64,000 bases of DNA from a candidate division KSB3 bacterium (GCA_002748425.1 PDSJ01000015.1:95894-159893), one strand, 5' to 3'; positions 29,901 through 38,621 are shown, counted from the stretch's first letter. Translations and numbers: made by a program. Notes: a model not told the origin generated them from the sequence alone.

Positions 29901-30752
29901 ATGAAAAATTTTCATAAAGTTCGGGGAAAACGAGAATTTTTGTTTGACGATAGAGAACTTGTGGTTCTTGGGAGTGGAGCAGCAGTTATCTGCTTCCTGA
30001 TTTTTGTCTTGGGATTCATGGTCGGGCAGACCTTCAGCGAGCAAGGGATGGCTGAAGTGATCTCATCGGACCTGAGCAAGATCGCTGATAACGAAGCGAT
30101 GGAGGGAGACCCCACGTTCGACGATGATGACCAGTCGGCGGATATATTCGATGAATCGGAACAGCGCACGGCTGAAGTGCCTGAAGATGAGTCGGGAATC
30201 AAAAAGGCGGAGCAGAGCTATTTTACGGTCCTTCCTGATAAGGAAAGTTACGTGGAAGTTGAAGCAACCCCGGTCAGAGACACAGAAGCGAAAGCCGCCG
30301 TCCCCCAGAAACAGGCTCAGACGGCCGCAGTGCCCCAGCCTGCCACACCGATCCCGCCTCCGGCTGAGGACAATCCGCCGCCGGCTCAGCCGCAAATTAC
30401 GGCTGCTGTTCCGGCGCTGCCAAAGGTTCCCAAAAATCCCTCGGATTCGATTCAGGATGGCTGGCAGCCGGCAAAGATCAGTGCGCCGCTTGCACCGGGC
30501 AGTACGATTTATTCAGTTCAAGTGGCTTCCAGCCCGAAACTCAAGGATTCCGAGCGCCTGGTGGGGAAATTCGGCGAGCGGGGATATCAGGCCTATATTA
30601 TGCAGGCAGATTTAGGGGAGAAAGGAATTTGGTATCGCGTTCGTGTCGGTAATCTCGCCAGCCGCGCAAAAGCTCTGATCCTCAAACGCGAGCTGGAAGG
30701 AAAACATCCCGATCTGGCAAACAGCCCGTATGTGATTACGGTCAGCCAGTAG
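29901..30752 (+). CDS. SPOR domain protein, single-pass membrane
   Basis: A 283-residue protein with a short cytoplasmic head, one transmembrane helix (about 22-45, VVLGSGAAVICFLIFVLGFM) and an acidic then Pro/Ala-rich linker (about 50-190). The C-terminal SPOR domain (about 203-283, YSVQVASSPKLKDSERL ... WYRVRVGN) follows. SPOR domains bind denuded septal glycans, so a role in division or wall remodelling is inferred. A start at 29829 is also open, but it lies inside the hairpin; ATG 29901 follows GAGGG. It is 19 bp upstream of the GH114-like gene. Confidence 0.88.
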   Translation: MKNFHKVRGKREFLFDDRELVVLGSGAAVICFLIFVLGFMVGQTFSEQGMAEVISSDLSKIADNEAMEGDPTFDDDDQSADIFDESEQRTAEVPEDESGIKKAEQSYFTVLPDKESYVEVEATPVRDTEAKAAVPQKQAQTAAVPQPATPIPPPAEDNPPPAQPQITAAVPALPKVPKNPSDSIQDGWQPAKISAPLAPGSTIYSVQVASSPKLKDSERLVGKFGERGYQAYIMQADLGEKGIWYRVRVGNLASRAKALILKRELEGKHPDLANSPYVITVSQ

Positions 30753-30770
30753 ATTAAGGCGGCTAAACGT

Positions 30771-31829
30771 ATGCATAAGCTTCTCGTTCTATCCGTTATT
30801 ACAGCAGCAGTAACCGCCTCGTTGAATGGCGGCAGCGCAAACTCGGCAACTCCCGTAAAAATGACGTTATCCAACGTGCAATACTGGGCTTACAACATCC
30901 AACACGTCAATACCGAACAACAGCGGGAAGAACTTGTTGGAACACACTTTGATTTATATGTCCTGGAACCGGTTGTGACCGAAGCACGAGAGGGGAAGTT
31001 CGATATTGCCGCTTTGATTGCTGATATACGGCAGTATAATATTGATTCACGGGGCGTAGACCCTCTTATACTGGCTTACGTTGACATTGGACAGGCAGAA
31101 ACGTGGCGATGGTATTGGGACAGCCGTTGGAGGGTTGGAAATCCGGAATGGATTGTAGGCGAAGACCCTGACGAATGGGCAGGCTGTCTTCCTGTTGCCT
31201 ACTGGGATCCTGTCTGGGAAGATATCGTCATTTACGGTTATCAGGGACAGAGCCACATTGAGGCTTCTCTTAAAGCCGGATTTGATGGACTGTATATGGA
31301 TTGGGTTGAAGCCTTTAGTGACGACAATGTGGGCAGCAAAGCAAGAAAAGACGGCATCGATCCGGCTGAGGCAATGTTTAAATTTATTCGCAAAATACGA
31401 AGATATGCCCGCAGGGAATCTCCAAATTCACATCCAGGCTTCCTGATCGTTGCGCAAAATGCCTCTGATCTTTATGAAGAAAACCCCCAGCGTTATAATT
31501 CACTTATGGACGCTATTGCCTGTGAAGCTGTCTGGTACGATGGTGACGGCGGCTTTGACAACTGGCAGGATTCATCTGGATACAACGTCCCAACAAATGA
31601 TTTATATCCGGGGTGGACTGAGGAGGTGCTGGCAGATCTGGACGTGATCAAACGTGATATGCCTGTGTTTTGCATAGAGTATGCACAAGATACAGATGAG
31701 ATAAATTGTGCCACAAAAGTCTACCAGCAGGCCCGTCAGCATGGATTTGTTCCCTATGCGAGCAGGCGGTCGTTATCCCGGCTCTCTACGACGCCTTATC
31801 CTCCGGGCTACAGACCGTTGGACTATTAG
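30771..31829 (+). CDS. GH114-like (TM1410-type) glycosidase, secreted
   Basis: A 352-residue exported protein with a signal peptide ending near NSA (about 25). A TIM-barrel-like domain contains the family signatures LILAYVDIGQAE, PVAYWDPVW, GFDGLYMDWVEAF and FLIVAQNASDL; the acidic residues in VDIGQAE and YMDWVEAF are candidate catalytic groups. The nearest named family is endo-alpha-1,4-polygalactosaminidase (GH114). The substrate here is unknown. It follows a SPOR gene by 19 bp, which suggests an envelope or exopolysaccharide role. The ribosome-binding site is weak. Confidence 0.8.
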   Translation: MHKLLVLSVITAAVTASLNGGSANSATPVKMTLSNVQYWAYNIQHVNTEQQREELVGTHFDLYVLEPVVTEAREGKFDIAALIADIRQYNIDSRGVDPLILAYVDIGQAETWRWYWDSRWRVGNPEWIVGEDPDEWAGCLPVAYWDPVWEDIVIYGYQGQSHIEASLKAGFDGLYMDWVEAFSDDNVGSKARKDGIDPAEAMFKFIRKIRRYARRESPNSHPGFLIVAQNASDLYEENPQRYNSLMDAIACEAVWYDGDGGFDNWQDSSGYNVPTNDLYPGWTEEVLADLDVIKRDMPVFCIEYAQDTDEINCATKVYQQARQHGFVPYASRRSLSRLSTTPYPPGYRPLDY

Positions 31830-31908
31830 GCGCTGTTTCGTCAATGAACATATTTATACGCTTGCGCACTATTCTATTCTGCTCTCCATGGTCTAAGCGC
31901 ACATGATA

Positions 31909-32202
31909 TTAAAAGCCGTCCTCTTTCTCTTGTTTGAATTTCATACGGAGTTGACGGCCCCACTTCTCTTTATAGGAATTATAGCGCTGCACGACATTTT
32001 GCAGCCGAAAGCGGGCCTGCGTGTTGGCAATCGGTTTGCCCCACCATTTTCTCACCAGGGCATCAGTCTTGGCGCGCAGAGCTTTTGGTTCCAGCGAAAT
32101 CACCCCTTCGCAAAATTCGCTATAGCGTTTATCCAGTAAATTGATATTTTCTTCAATCACCTGCAGATCCTGATTGATCTGTCTCTGATCGACTATGGCC
32201 AT
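31909..32202 (-). CDS. Small helical protein overlapping the uvrC 3' end
   Basis: A 97-residue protein, highly charged and predicted helical (INQDLQVIEENINLLDKRYSEF, then RFRLQNVVQRYNSYKEKWG). It may form a coiled coil. AGGAGGCAATAC immediately upstream supports ATG 32202. Its first 50 bp overlap the end of uvrC in another frame, so it is likely co-transcribed. It vaguely recalls the C-terminal region of Myxococcus MXAN_5187-type proteins, but this is from memory and not secure. No function is assigned. Confidence 0.65.
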   Translation of the reverse strand: MAIVDQRQINQDLQVIEENINLLDKRYSEFCEGVISLEPKALRAKTDALVRKWWGKPIANTQARFRLQNVVQRYNSYKEKWGRQLRMKFKQEKEDGF

Positions 32203-34096
32203 GTATTGCCTCCTGAGGGTCTGCATGCAGAAAGCTATAGATACTTTCCGCCAGCTCATAGTTAATGGAATTCGTAGCGGCAATGGCGTCAACTGATGCT
32301 TCTTTAAGCCGCTTCAGGCTGCCGAAACGGCTTAAAAGACGTTTCCGGCGTTTTGGGCCAATGCCCGGTATCTCTTCGAGAAGTGAATGGAAATTGGCTT
32401 TTTTGCGTAAGCGGCGATGGTACGTGATCGCAAAGCGATGGGCTTCATCACGAATATGTTGCAGCAACTGTGCGCTTTTACGACTTGTATCCAGGACAAT
32501 GCCTTCGCCGGTCACGCTTGTGAAAATGCGTTCTCGATCTTTTTCTGAGCCGCGAATCCCACGCGCCTTGGCGATCCCGATCACATCAACATCGGGGGCC
32601 TGAATACCGTGCAGGGCATATTTTGCAGCGTGAAGCTGGCCCTTACCCCCGTCCACCATAATCACGTCAGGCATTGGCATCCCTTCATTCTTGACGCGAG
32701 TATAGCGCCGTCCGATCACTTCTTCCATCATCGCGAAATCGTCGCTGCCTTCCACGCGGCTAATTTTGAAACGCTTATATTCGCTGGGACGCATGGACCC
32801 GTCGATACAGACGACCATCGAGCCTACTGCCAGCGTCCCCTGGATGTTCGAAATGTCAAAACAGTCAATTCGTCGCGGCAGATTTTTGAACTGGAACTGA
32901 TCTTGTAATTCTTGCAAAATCTGCTGCGCGTCCGGCGGATCGCTGTCACCAAGCTCTGCCAGGGCCTGTTTTGCGTTCTGTTGCACGAGGGCGATCAATT
33001 GCTTTTTGCGACCTCGCTGAGGAATAACACAAGAGACCTTTTTGCCACGGCGATCCGTCAGCCATTCTTCGATCATGTGCTGGTTCGGAATGCGCTCCGC
33101 TAAGAGGATTTCATCAGGAAGCAACAAGTCCTTTAAATAGAATTGTTCTACCACCGAGCGCAGGACTTCGCGTTCTTCCAGGCTGTCGCTGCCTTTATGC
33201 CGCCCTTGTCCGTGTGCCACTTCAGAGAAATTGAAGCTGCGGCGGCCCATGAGAATACCATTGCGGATGAAAAAAATCTGCACGTTGATCTGCGGCCCTC
33301 TGCGGGCTGATGCGATGACATCCTGATTTTCAAAAGCAGTGGAAATCACTTTCTGGCGTTCCATGATATGGCGTACTGCCTTGATGTGATCCCGCAGCGC
33401 AGCAGCCTTTTCAAACTCCAGTCTTTCAGCATGGCGCTGCATCCGATCGCGCAGTTCTGTCAACAAATCGTTTTTTTTGCCTTGCAGAAAGAGTTTGGCG
33501 GCTTCTACAGTGTTCCAGTACTCCTCTGGCGCGCATTTTCCGGCGCAGGGACCCAGGCAGCGATGAATTTCATATTCGAAGCACGGACGCGCGCGGCAAT
33601 TGTACGTAATGTCGCCCGAACAAAGCCGCAGCGGGAAAAAGCGTTTTGCCAGTTTCAAGGTTTGCTGCAATGCGCCGCTCCTGACATATGGTCCAAAATA
33701 CAGCGCGCCGTCCTGTTGAATCTTTCTGACTGTGATAATACGCGGAAATGCTTCATGTAACGTCAACGTGACGTAGGGAAAATGTTTGTCATCTTTCAGG
33801 GCAACATTATAGTGCGGTTTATGCTTTTTGATCAGGGTCGCCTCAAGAATCAGGGCTTCCAGTTCCGAATCCGTGACAATATAGTCGATTTTCGCAATCT
33901 GCAAGACCATGGCCGCAATTCGCTGCGACGGCAGATTTTTTGAAAAATACGAGCGCACTCGATGACGCAGGCGTTTGGCTTTGCCCACATACAGAATTTG
34001 CCCGTCAAGCCCTTTCATGAGATAGACTCCGGGTTGCAGCGGCAGATTTTTCAGGGTCTCTTGTACGTTCGGAAAATGAGGAAAGCGTTTCTCCAT
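32153..34096 (-). CDS. uvrC: Excinuclease ABC subunit C
   Basis: A 647-residue nucleotide-excision-repair nuclease. The N-terminal GIY-YIG domain (GVYLMKGLDGQILYVGKAKRL) makes the 3' incision. A UVR motif (LEFEKAAALRDHIKAV) contacts UvrB. The RNase H-like domain (RIDCFDISNIQGTLAVGSMV) makes the 5' incision, and a helix-hairpin-helix pair (IPGIGPKRRKRLLSRFG) binds DNA. ATG 34096 fits the family start; the open extension to 34120 is not needed. The ribosome-binding site is weak. Confidence 0.96.
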   Translation of the reverse strand: MEKRFPHFPNVQETLKNLPLQPGVYLMKGLDGQILYVGKAKRLRHRVRSYFSKNLPSQRIAAMVLQIAKIDYIVTDSELEALILEATLIKKHKPHYNVALKDDKHFPYVTLTLHEAFPRIITVRKIQQDGALYFGPYVRSGALQQTLKLAKRFFPLRLCSGDITYNCRARPCFEYEIHRCLGPCAGKCAPEEYWNTVEAAKLFLQGKKNDLLTELRDRMQRHAERLEFEKAAALRDHIKAVRHIMERQKVISTAFENQDVIASARRGPQINVQIFFIRNGILMGRRSFNFSEVAHGQGRHKGSDSLEEREVLRSVVEQFYLKDLLLPDEILLAERIPNQHMIEEWLTDRRGKKVSCVIPQRGRKKQLIALVQQNAKQALAELGDSDPPDAQQILQELQDQFQFKNLPRRIDCFDISNIQGTLAVGSMVVCIDGSMRPSEYKRFKISRVEGSDDFAMMEEVIGRRYTRVKNEGMPMPDVIMVDGGKGQLHAAKYALHGIQAPDVDVIGIAKARGIRGSEKDRERIFTSVTGEGIVLDTSRKSAQLLQHIRDEAHRFAITYHRRLRKKANFHSLLEEIPGIGPKRRKRLLSRFGSLKRLKEASVDAIAATNSINYELAESIYSFLHADPQEAIHGHSRSETDQSGSAGD

Positions 34097-34415
34097 ACAC
34101 TGCTCACTGCAAAACCACAAAAAGACTGCAAAGCGCTTAGCGCTACAGCTCTGTGTCGTTGCAGGATAAGAATATATGATAGCGTCATTTTGATAAAACT
34201 CTTGAAAAAAGCCCGGAAAGTCAAGGAAAAATTACAGTGAGCACGGTCTTCAGGCGATTCCACTGTTGACAAAATCATCGTGAGTGTGGAAGAGGCTTAA
34301 GCATGGCCAATGAGCAGAGGGATTTCTCATGAGGCTTGAACCTTAAGCGCATCGTTTCGTCTTGTGTGTATGGAGTCGATGCCTCTGGAATTCGAAATTG
34401 CAGGAGAAGGAGACT
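34097..34415. other. Divergent intergenic region, uvrC / small protein
   Basis: A 319-bp gap. It holds the near-palindrome AGCGCTTAGCGCT close to uvrC and A/T-rich sequence. TTGACA at about 34266 has no convincing -10 partner. No RNA gene or other feature is supported. Confidence 0.45.
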
Positions 34416-34613
34416 ATGCCAGTTGACACTGAAGACGGTTTGAAGCAGAAACTCGATGAAATTCGTTTGACCTGTGATGCGATTGAAAATCAGGTACAGA
34501 CCGCCGGCGGCAATCTCAGCTATCTTGACAAATCAAAATGCATGAGTCTGGCAATGGAATTAAAGGATATGGCGCTTGAGGCACACAATTATTTCGCCTA
34601 TCTGGAAGATTAA
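34416..34613 (+). CDS. Small hypothetical protein, 65 residues
   Basis: A 65-residue acidic protein, mostly helical by composition (DGLKQKLDEIRLTCDAIENQ and MSLAMELKDMALEAHNYFAY). AGGAGAAGGAG about 6-16 nt upstream strongly supports ATG 34416, better than GTG or ATG codons further upstream. It has no signal peptide or transmembrane segment. It is isolated between divergent uvrC and a convergent ThiF-type gene. I do not recognise the family. Confidence 0.65.
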   Translation: MPVDTEDGLKQKLDEIRLTCDAIENQVQTAGGNLSYLDKSKCMSLAMELKDMALEAHNYFAYLED

Positions 34614-34633
34614 ATTCTGCCAGTATCACATCC

Positions 34634-35338
34634 TCAGAGCTGGATTTTTGAGAGACTGAAGTCTGTGAGGTCGATAAGCAGCAGGGTATTGGCTAATTTG
34701 GGTGTGCCCCAGAGGTTATTGATGATTTCATGAGCCATCAAGGAGGCGATACACGTGGCGGATTGCGGGCAAACTGGCAACGCTGAACCGGAATCTTCCA
34801 GTCGAGCGTAAAGTTCGCTGAATAAAGGTGTTTGCCTCGGTATCATCGTGGTGACCTGTCCATACTCGCTTTGTACGCCGCCATGCACCAGAAACATGTT
34901 TTCTTCCAGGTAGCGCTCAAGAATAAGACGGCTGGCGAAACTGTCAAAGCAATCGGCGATACCGTGAACCTTATATTGACGAAAGGCTTGCCGTTGTTCG
35001 GGATGATCTTCGAGTCGTTGTTGAAGCGGAATGATAGTTGTGCAGCCGTGAATGTCGGACAGCTTGTGGAACGCCACTTCGACTTTGGCTTTGCCAAGGT
35101 CGTGTTGAGTGTATTGAATCTGACGATTCAGGTCGGGCGCATCAATGACGTCGTTGTCAAGGAGTATCAACGTGCCGACACCAGCACGAACCAGGATCTC
35201 GGAAACTGTACTGCCGAGTCCCCCCATTCCGGCGACCAGAACACAAGATGCTGCAAGTCGCCGCTGCTTTTCTTCGCCCCATAACAGGATATTGCGGGCG
35301 AACACTTGTTGCGGCTCAAGCATCTTCTCCACTCTCAC
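34634..35338 (-). CDS. ThiF/MoeB/HesA-like E1 enzyme, lacks zinc cysteines
   Basis: A 234-residue E1-like protein. The ATP-binding Rossmann motif VLVAGMGGLGSTVSEIL is near residue 33, followed by LLDNDVIDAPDLNRQIQY and GKAKVE, which carry the Asp, Arg and Lys used for adenylation. The paired CxxC zinc ligands of MoeB/ThiF are absent; only CPQSATC remains near residue 195. It may adenylate a small protein or act on a tRNA or peptide substrate. It begins with a GTGA overlap on the STAS gene and ends the STAS operon. No ubiquitin-like partner is adjacent. Confidence 0.82.
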   Translation of the reverse strand: MRVEKMLEPQQVFARNILLWGEEKQRRLAASCVLVAGMGGLGSTVSEILVRAGVGTLILLDNDVIDAPDLNRQIQYTQHDLGKAKVEVAFHKLSDIHGCTTIIPLQQRLEDHPEQRQAFRQYKVHGIADCFDSFASRLILERYLEENMFLVHGGVQSEYGQVTTMIPRQTPLFSELYARLEDSGSALPVCPQSATCIASLMAHEIINNLWGTPKLANTLLLIDLTDFSLSKIQL

Positions 35339-35694
35339 GGCGTTGCCGTAAACTCCTTGAGGGCTTCGTCAGCGTTCTCGGCGATGGAAAATATTTCGGA
35401 TAAGCGAGTGAGATGAAGCAGTTCAATCACTCGTTCAGGCATGTTGAGAAAAAGCATCTTCCCCTGTGTTTTCTGGAGTTGTATAATGAGAGAAGATAAT
35501 ACGCCGACTCCGGCACTGCTGATGTATTCCAGGTCTTTGCAATCGACAAGATAGTTCACATAACCTTGCTGAATATATTCTTCGATCCGGGATTGTAATC
35601 TGTAGGACAGCACGACATCGAGAAACCCCAGAATTTTGATCGAGATAATACCGGCGTCCGCATCGAGTGTTGTTATTTTTACGTCGTTTATCAT
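35335..35694 (-). CDS. STAS-domain anti-sigma-factor-antagonist-like protein
   Basis: A 119-residue single STAS domain. The motif LEYISSAGVGVLSS carries the Ser that RsbW/SpoIIAB-type kinases phosphorylate in the SpoIIAA family, with an acidic DCKD loop before it. The ATG at 35694 overlaps the 68-residue gene upstream by 4 bp (ATGA), which fixes the start; a longer frame to 35775 overlaps that gene and lacks similarity. It is the second of two STAS genes here. No anti-sigma kinase or PP2C phosphatase is in the window. Confidence 0.87.
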   Translation of the reverse strand: MINDVKITTLDADAGIISIKILGFLDVVLSYRLQSRIEEYIQQGYVNYLVDCKDLEYISSAGVGVLSSLIIQLQKTQGKMLFLNMPERVIELLHLTRLSEIFSIAENADEALKEFTATP

Positions 35695-35897
35695 GAGGCG
35701 TTGTTGCACTGCTTGTTCAAGAGAGTCGCTGATCTGACAATCGCGCTCACTCCGACCTGATCGAGCAGTTGACAAATTTTGTTGGAAATGTTTGTGATAA
35801 GTACCTTATCCTTAAATGAGGAAAACCATGTAACGCTTATCATGCCACAGTTCTCAAAGTGCTCGGATCGCGTCTGGCCCGGGACGTGTCTTATCAT
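35691..35897 (-). CDS. 68-residue protein between two STAS genes
   Basis: A small protein supported mainly by context: its ATG overlaps the stop of the upstream STAS gene by 4 bp (ATGA), and its stop overlaps the start of the downstream STAS gene by 4 bp (ATGA). The second half, KVLITNISNKICQLLDQVGV, resembles the last beta-strand and helix of a STAS domain, so it may be a reduced STAS-type protein or a decayed third copy. It has no SSAG phosphosite. I do not recognise another family. Confidence 0.6.
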   Translation of the reverse strand: MIRHVPGQTRSEHFENCGMISVTWFSSFKDKVLITNISNKICQLLDQVGVSAIVRSATLLNKQCNNAS

Positions 35898-36247
35898 AAA
35901 AACTCTTTTAAAGCCTCTTCCGTTGTCTCACTGATTGTGAAGAGAGTCGTCAGGCCGATCAAGTTGAAGAGTTTCACTGTTTTGGGCGAGACGTGTGTGA
36001 AGACAATGTTTCCCTGGTACTGCCTGAGAGTTTGAGCTATCCCCGGAAACACACCAATTCCTGCGCTGCTGATGTAATCAAGCTTTTCGAAATTGATAAT
36101 AAATTTATACAGACCGCTCGCCACCAGGGTTTCCATTTTTTCCTGAAATGTATAGGCGGCAATTGTTTCCAGTGCTCCTTTAATGTGAATCATCACAATA
36201 TCATCGTGATTTTCAAGTCGTTCAACCTGTATGTCTATGCTTTGCAT
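35894..36247 (-). CDS. STAS-domain anti-sigma-factor-antagonist-like protein
   Basis: A 117-residue STAS domain with the phosphosite motif LDYISSAGIGVFPG and a preceding IINFEK strand. It is clearly related to the STAS protein at 35335 but not a recent duplicate. Its start overlaps the end of the Gfo/Idh gene by 13 bp, and its stop overlaps the 68-residue gene. Such proteins usually act in partner-switching cascades that release sigma factors or other targets; that role is inferred. Confidence 0.87.
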   Translation of the reverse strand: MQSIDIQVERLENHDDIVMIHIKGALETIAAYTFQEKMETLVASGLYKFIINFEKLDYISSAGIGVFPGIAQTLRQYQGNIVFTHVSPKTVKLFNLIGLTTLFTISETTEEALKEFL

Positions 36248-37251
36248 ATCTGCTTGCCACTACTATGAAAGAGATGAGAAGAACTCCGAGGAGCCTCGGA
36301 CGCGATACGCATGGTCTGAAGAATCTGAAATGCCGTCTTCAGCGCATTGCGGCCATCCTTACCGGATACGACCGGGGAACCTCCGCTCCGTACACATGCA
36401 ACAAAGGCTTTCAGTTCCGCCTTCAGTGGTTCCTGCTTTGTCACCGGAACTTGGTGCGGAGCAATTGACGGACGGGCATTGGGAAAATCATGCCGTAATT
36501 CAGGATTTTTGATTTCAACTGCGTTCAAACTTTGGGCTTGATAGTCAAGAGAGAGATAGCGTTCCGGCTGAAATATCCGCAACTTTCGCTCTTGTTTCAA
36601 GCTGACCCGGCTTGCGGTTACATTGGCAATACAGCCGCTTTCAAATTCCAGGCGTGTGTTCGCGATATCCACTTTTGAGGTAATTACGGGCACACCGACG
36701 GCGTCGAGTTTTTTCACCGGGGATTTGACAAGACTGAGAATGATATCGATGTCGTGAATCATAATATCCAAGACCACGTCGATATCGGTACTTCGTTCCG
36801 GAAAGGGGCTGAGGCGGTTGGATTCGATAAATGCCGGGCGCCGCGTAATTTTAGCTAACTCGACGACTGCAGCATTAAAGCGTTCGGTATGCCCGACCTG
36901 GATGATGCAGTGCTGCTTTGCTCCCAGCTCAATGAGTTGATCAGCCTCTTCAAGTGTCCGGGCGATCGGTTTCTCAATCAGTACATGGATACCGCGTCGA
37001 AGACATTCCATGCCGATCGCATGGTGCTCCTGTGTTGGAACCGCAATGCTGACTGCGTCGACTTGTTCGCACAAGTCGGTGTAATTTTTATACCACATGG
37101 TGTCATGACGCTTGGCGATGAGCCGAGCTCGCTCGACATCGAGATCTGCGACACCTGCTAACACGCAATTCTCTAACTCAGCGTATACCCTCGCATGGTG
37201 CTGACCAAGGTGGCCGACTCCGATGACTCCTACTCGTAATGTCTCATCCAT
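36235..37251 (-). CDS. Gfo/Idh/MocA family NAD(P)-dependent oxidoreductase
   Basis: A 338-residue sugar dehydrogenase-like protein. The Rossmann motif VGVIGVGHLGQHHA is at residues 7-20, and the family signature EKPIARTLEEA is near 93. A possible active-site segment, MIHDIDIILSL, is near 163. Members oxidise sugars or nucleotide sugars; some deltaproteobacterial relatives act in lipid A or O-antigen amino-sugar synthesis. Which substrate applies here cannot be told. It is the first gene of the STAS operon, overlapping the next gene by 13 bp, an unusual pairing of metabolic and regulatory genes. Confidence 0.87.
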   Translation of the reverse strand: MDETLRVGVIGVGHLGQHHARVYAELENCVLAGVADLDVERARLIAKRHDTMWYKNYTDLCEQVDAVSIAVPTQEHHAIGMECLRRGIHVLIEKPIARTLEEADQLIELGAKQHCIIQVGHTERFNAAVVELAKITRRPAFIESNRLSPFPERSTDIDVVLDIMIHDIDIILSLVKSPVKKLDAVGVPVITSKVDIANTRLEFESGCIANVTASRVSLKQERKLRIFQPERYLSLDYQAQSLNAVEIKNPELRHDFPNARPSIAPHQVPVTKQEPLKAELKAFVACVRSGGSPVVSGKDGRNALKTAFQILQTMRIASEAPRSSSHLFHSSGKQICKA

Positions 37252-37452
37252 ACAATGTCCTTCACAATGGAAATGCCACAGCTTTTTTCATATACAACAC
37301 AAGCAGGCAGTATCTTTTGAGAGCGTTTTTCTGTCGACAGCTGTTAAATTTTTACAACACTGACGCGGAATACGAGCACTTACTGAGCGATTCCGTCCTT
37401 CTGAATTTTTCCCTCCGGTTCGTGTTCTTATGACACAGCCCGTGGCAACATA

Positions 37453-38118
37453 CTAGAATGCCGGAGCTCTGTCTTCGTCGTCCTCAGCCATTTCAGGCTC
37501 AGATGCGGCCGCCGGAGAAGGCGGCTCAACGTTTGCTTTTTGTTGATGAACGCCCTGGGCGTTCTTTGCTGATGAGGCTGGCGTTTCTTTATTTTTCCTG
37601 ATCTGAGGCTGGCCTGTATCCGGATTGGTCGACGGCGGCGTACTGAGCTTTTCCGTCGTCTGTGCCAAAGCGTCTGACGGCCCGGATTGTGCTTCAGATG
37701 CGTTGCGCACAGCTTTCCAGGACTGGCCGGGTTTCCATTGCCCGTTACGATTAGCAGCCCTGAACCATTCTTCATAAGAAAACAGCGGCTTCCAGTTTTT
37801 CCCGACATGGATCGTCAGTGTCTGGCCGACTGGAAGTCTGTTCGGATTGCTGATCACGCTGCGGTTATCGTTATAGATACGCTTCCATTTCCTGGGATTG
37901 CCGAAATAATACCCGGCGAGGAGGTGAAGGTTTTCTTCTGCTGATGAAACGGGGTGCAAGACGAGTCCGTTTTCATAACGTGCTCCGGCCGGCAAGCCTC
38001 CATTTTCTCCTGACAGCCTGTTAAGAAAACCATCGTCCTGCGCGGGGCAGTCGCAGGGAAGTACGCCGAGCAGCATACACGCAAAAAGATGGATGAAAAC
38101 TCGTTTTAGTGGCTTCAT
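37453..38118 (-). CDS. Exported LysM-like protein with disordered tail
   Basis: A 221-residue exported protein. The N-terminal hydrophobic segment ends near CDCPAQ, with cysteines at about 22 and 24, so lipidation is possible but the lipobox is not ideal. Residues about 55-105 (SSAEENLHLLAGYYFGNPRKWKRIYNDN ... LPVGQTLTIHV) fit a LysM fold, which binds peptidoglycan. The rest is Pro/Ser/Gln-rich and acidic at the end. GGGAGGAAA precedes the ATG, and a good promoter lies upstream. Confidence 0.78.
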   Translation of the reverse strand: MKPLKRVFIHLFACMLLGVLPCDCPAQDDGFLNRLSGENGGLPAGARYENGLVLHPVSSAEENLHLLAGYYFGNPRKWKRIYNDNRSVISNPNRLPVGQTLTIHVGKNWKPLFSYEEWFRAANRNGQWKPGQSWKAVRNASEAQSGPSDALAQTTEKLSTPPSTNPDTGQPQIRKNKETPASSAKNAQGVHQQKANVEPPSPAAASEPEMAEDDEDRAPAF

Positions 38119-38168
38119 GATATTTTCCTCCCTTCCTGTCTACAGCTGTATCTTGCTTTACGGTAAAC

Positions 38169-38196
38169 ATAATACGCTGCATGGCAAGTCTGTCAA
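38169..38196 (-). promoter_or_regulatory. Promoter of the LysM-like gene
   Basis: On the minus strand: TTGACA (38196-38191), 16 bp, TATTAT (38174-38169), about 50 bp upstream of the ATG at 38118. A second TTGACA lies 16 bp further upstream. Confidence 0.65.
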
Positions 38197-38364
38197 GCAT
38201 AAAATGTCAAGCTCTTCAAGAAGTGGAAAAAGTCTTGATTCTTATGAAAAGTCATTGACAAATTTTTGATTCTACGACACCCGATTACCAGGGCTGTCTC
38301 TTACACGGGGCGGTGGTGTCCGTCACAGCGTATTTTCAAAAAACCTGAGACAAAGGAGAGGACA

Positions 38365-38610
38365 ATGAGCACAGAGCTTATTCAGGAGCTTCAACATCGT
38401 ATGAAAGAACTTGAGGGGATGAAGGCGGATCTCTGGGAGAAAGGGGAATACGATCCGATGATGGAAGGAGAATACTGGGACTGCCGGATCGTCATGAAGC
38501 AGATGCAGGAAGGCGATGACACCGACGTGTCAGAGCTTCAGAAGAAAAAGCATGACGGAATGGTCGCCGCTCAGCAGCAAATCCATAAGGTTGCTGAACA
38601 GCAGGAGTAG
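38365..38610 (+). CDS. Small acidic protein upstream of the NurA gene
   Basis: An 81-residue charged, helical protein (MSTELIQELQHRMKELEGMK, later YDPMMEGEYWDCRIVMKQM). AAAGGAGAGG supports ATG 38365. It lies 11 bp before the NurA-type gene, so the two are probably one unit. It may be a partner protein of that nuclease, but this rests on position only. The family is not recognised. Confidence 0.65.
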   Translation: MSTELIQELQHRMKELEGMKADLWEKGEYDPMMEGEYWDCRIVMKQMQEGDDTDVSELQKKKHDGMVAAQQQIHKVAEQQE

Positions 38611-38621
38611 CCCTTCTCAGG

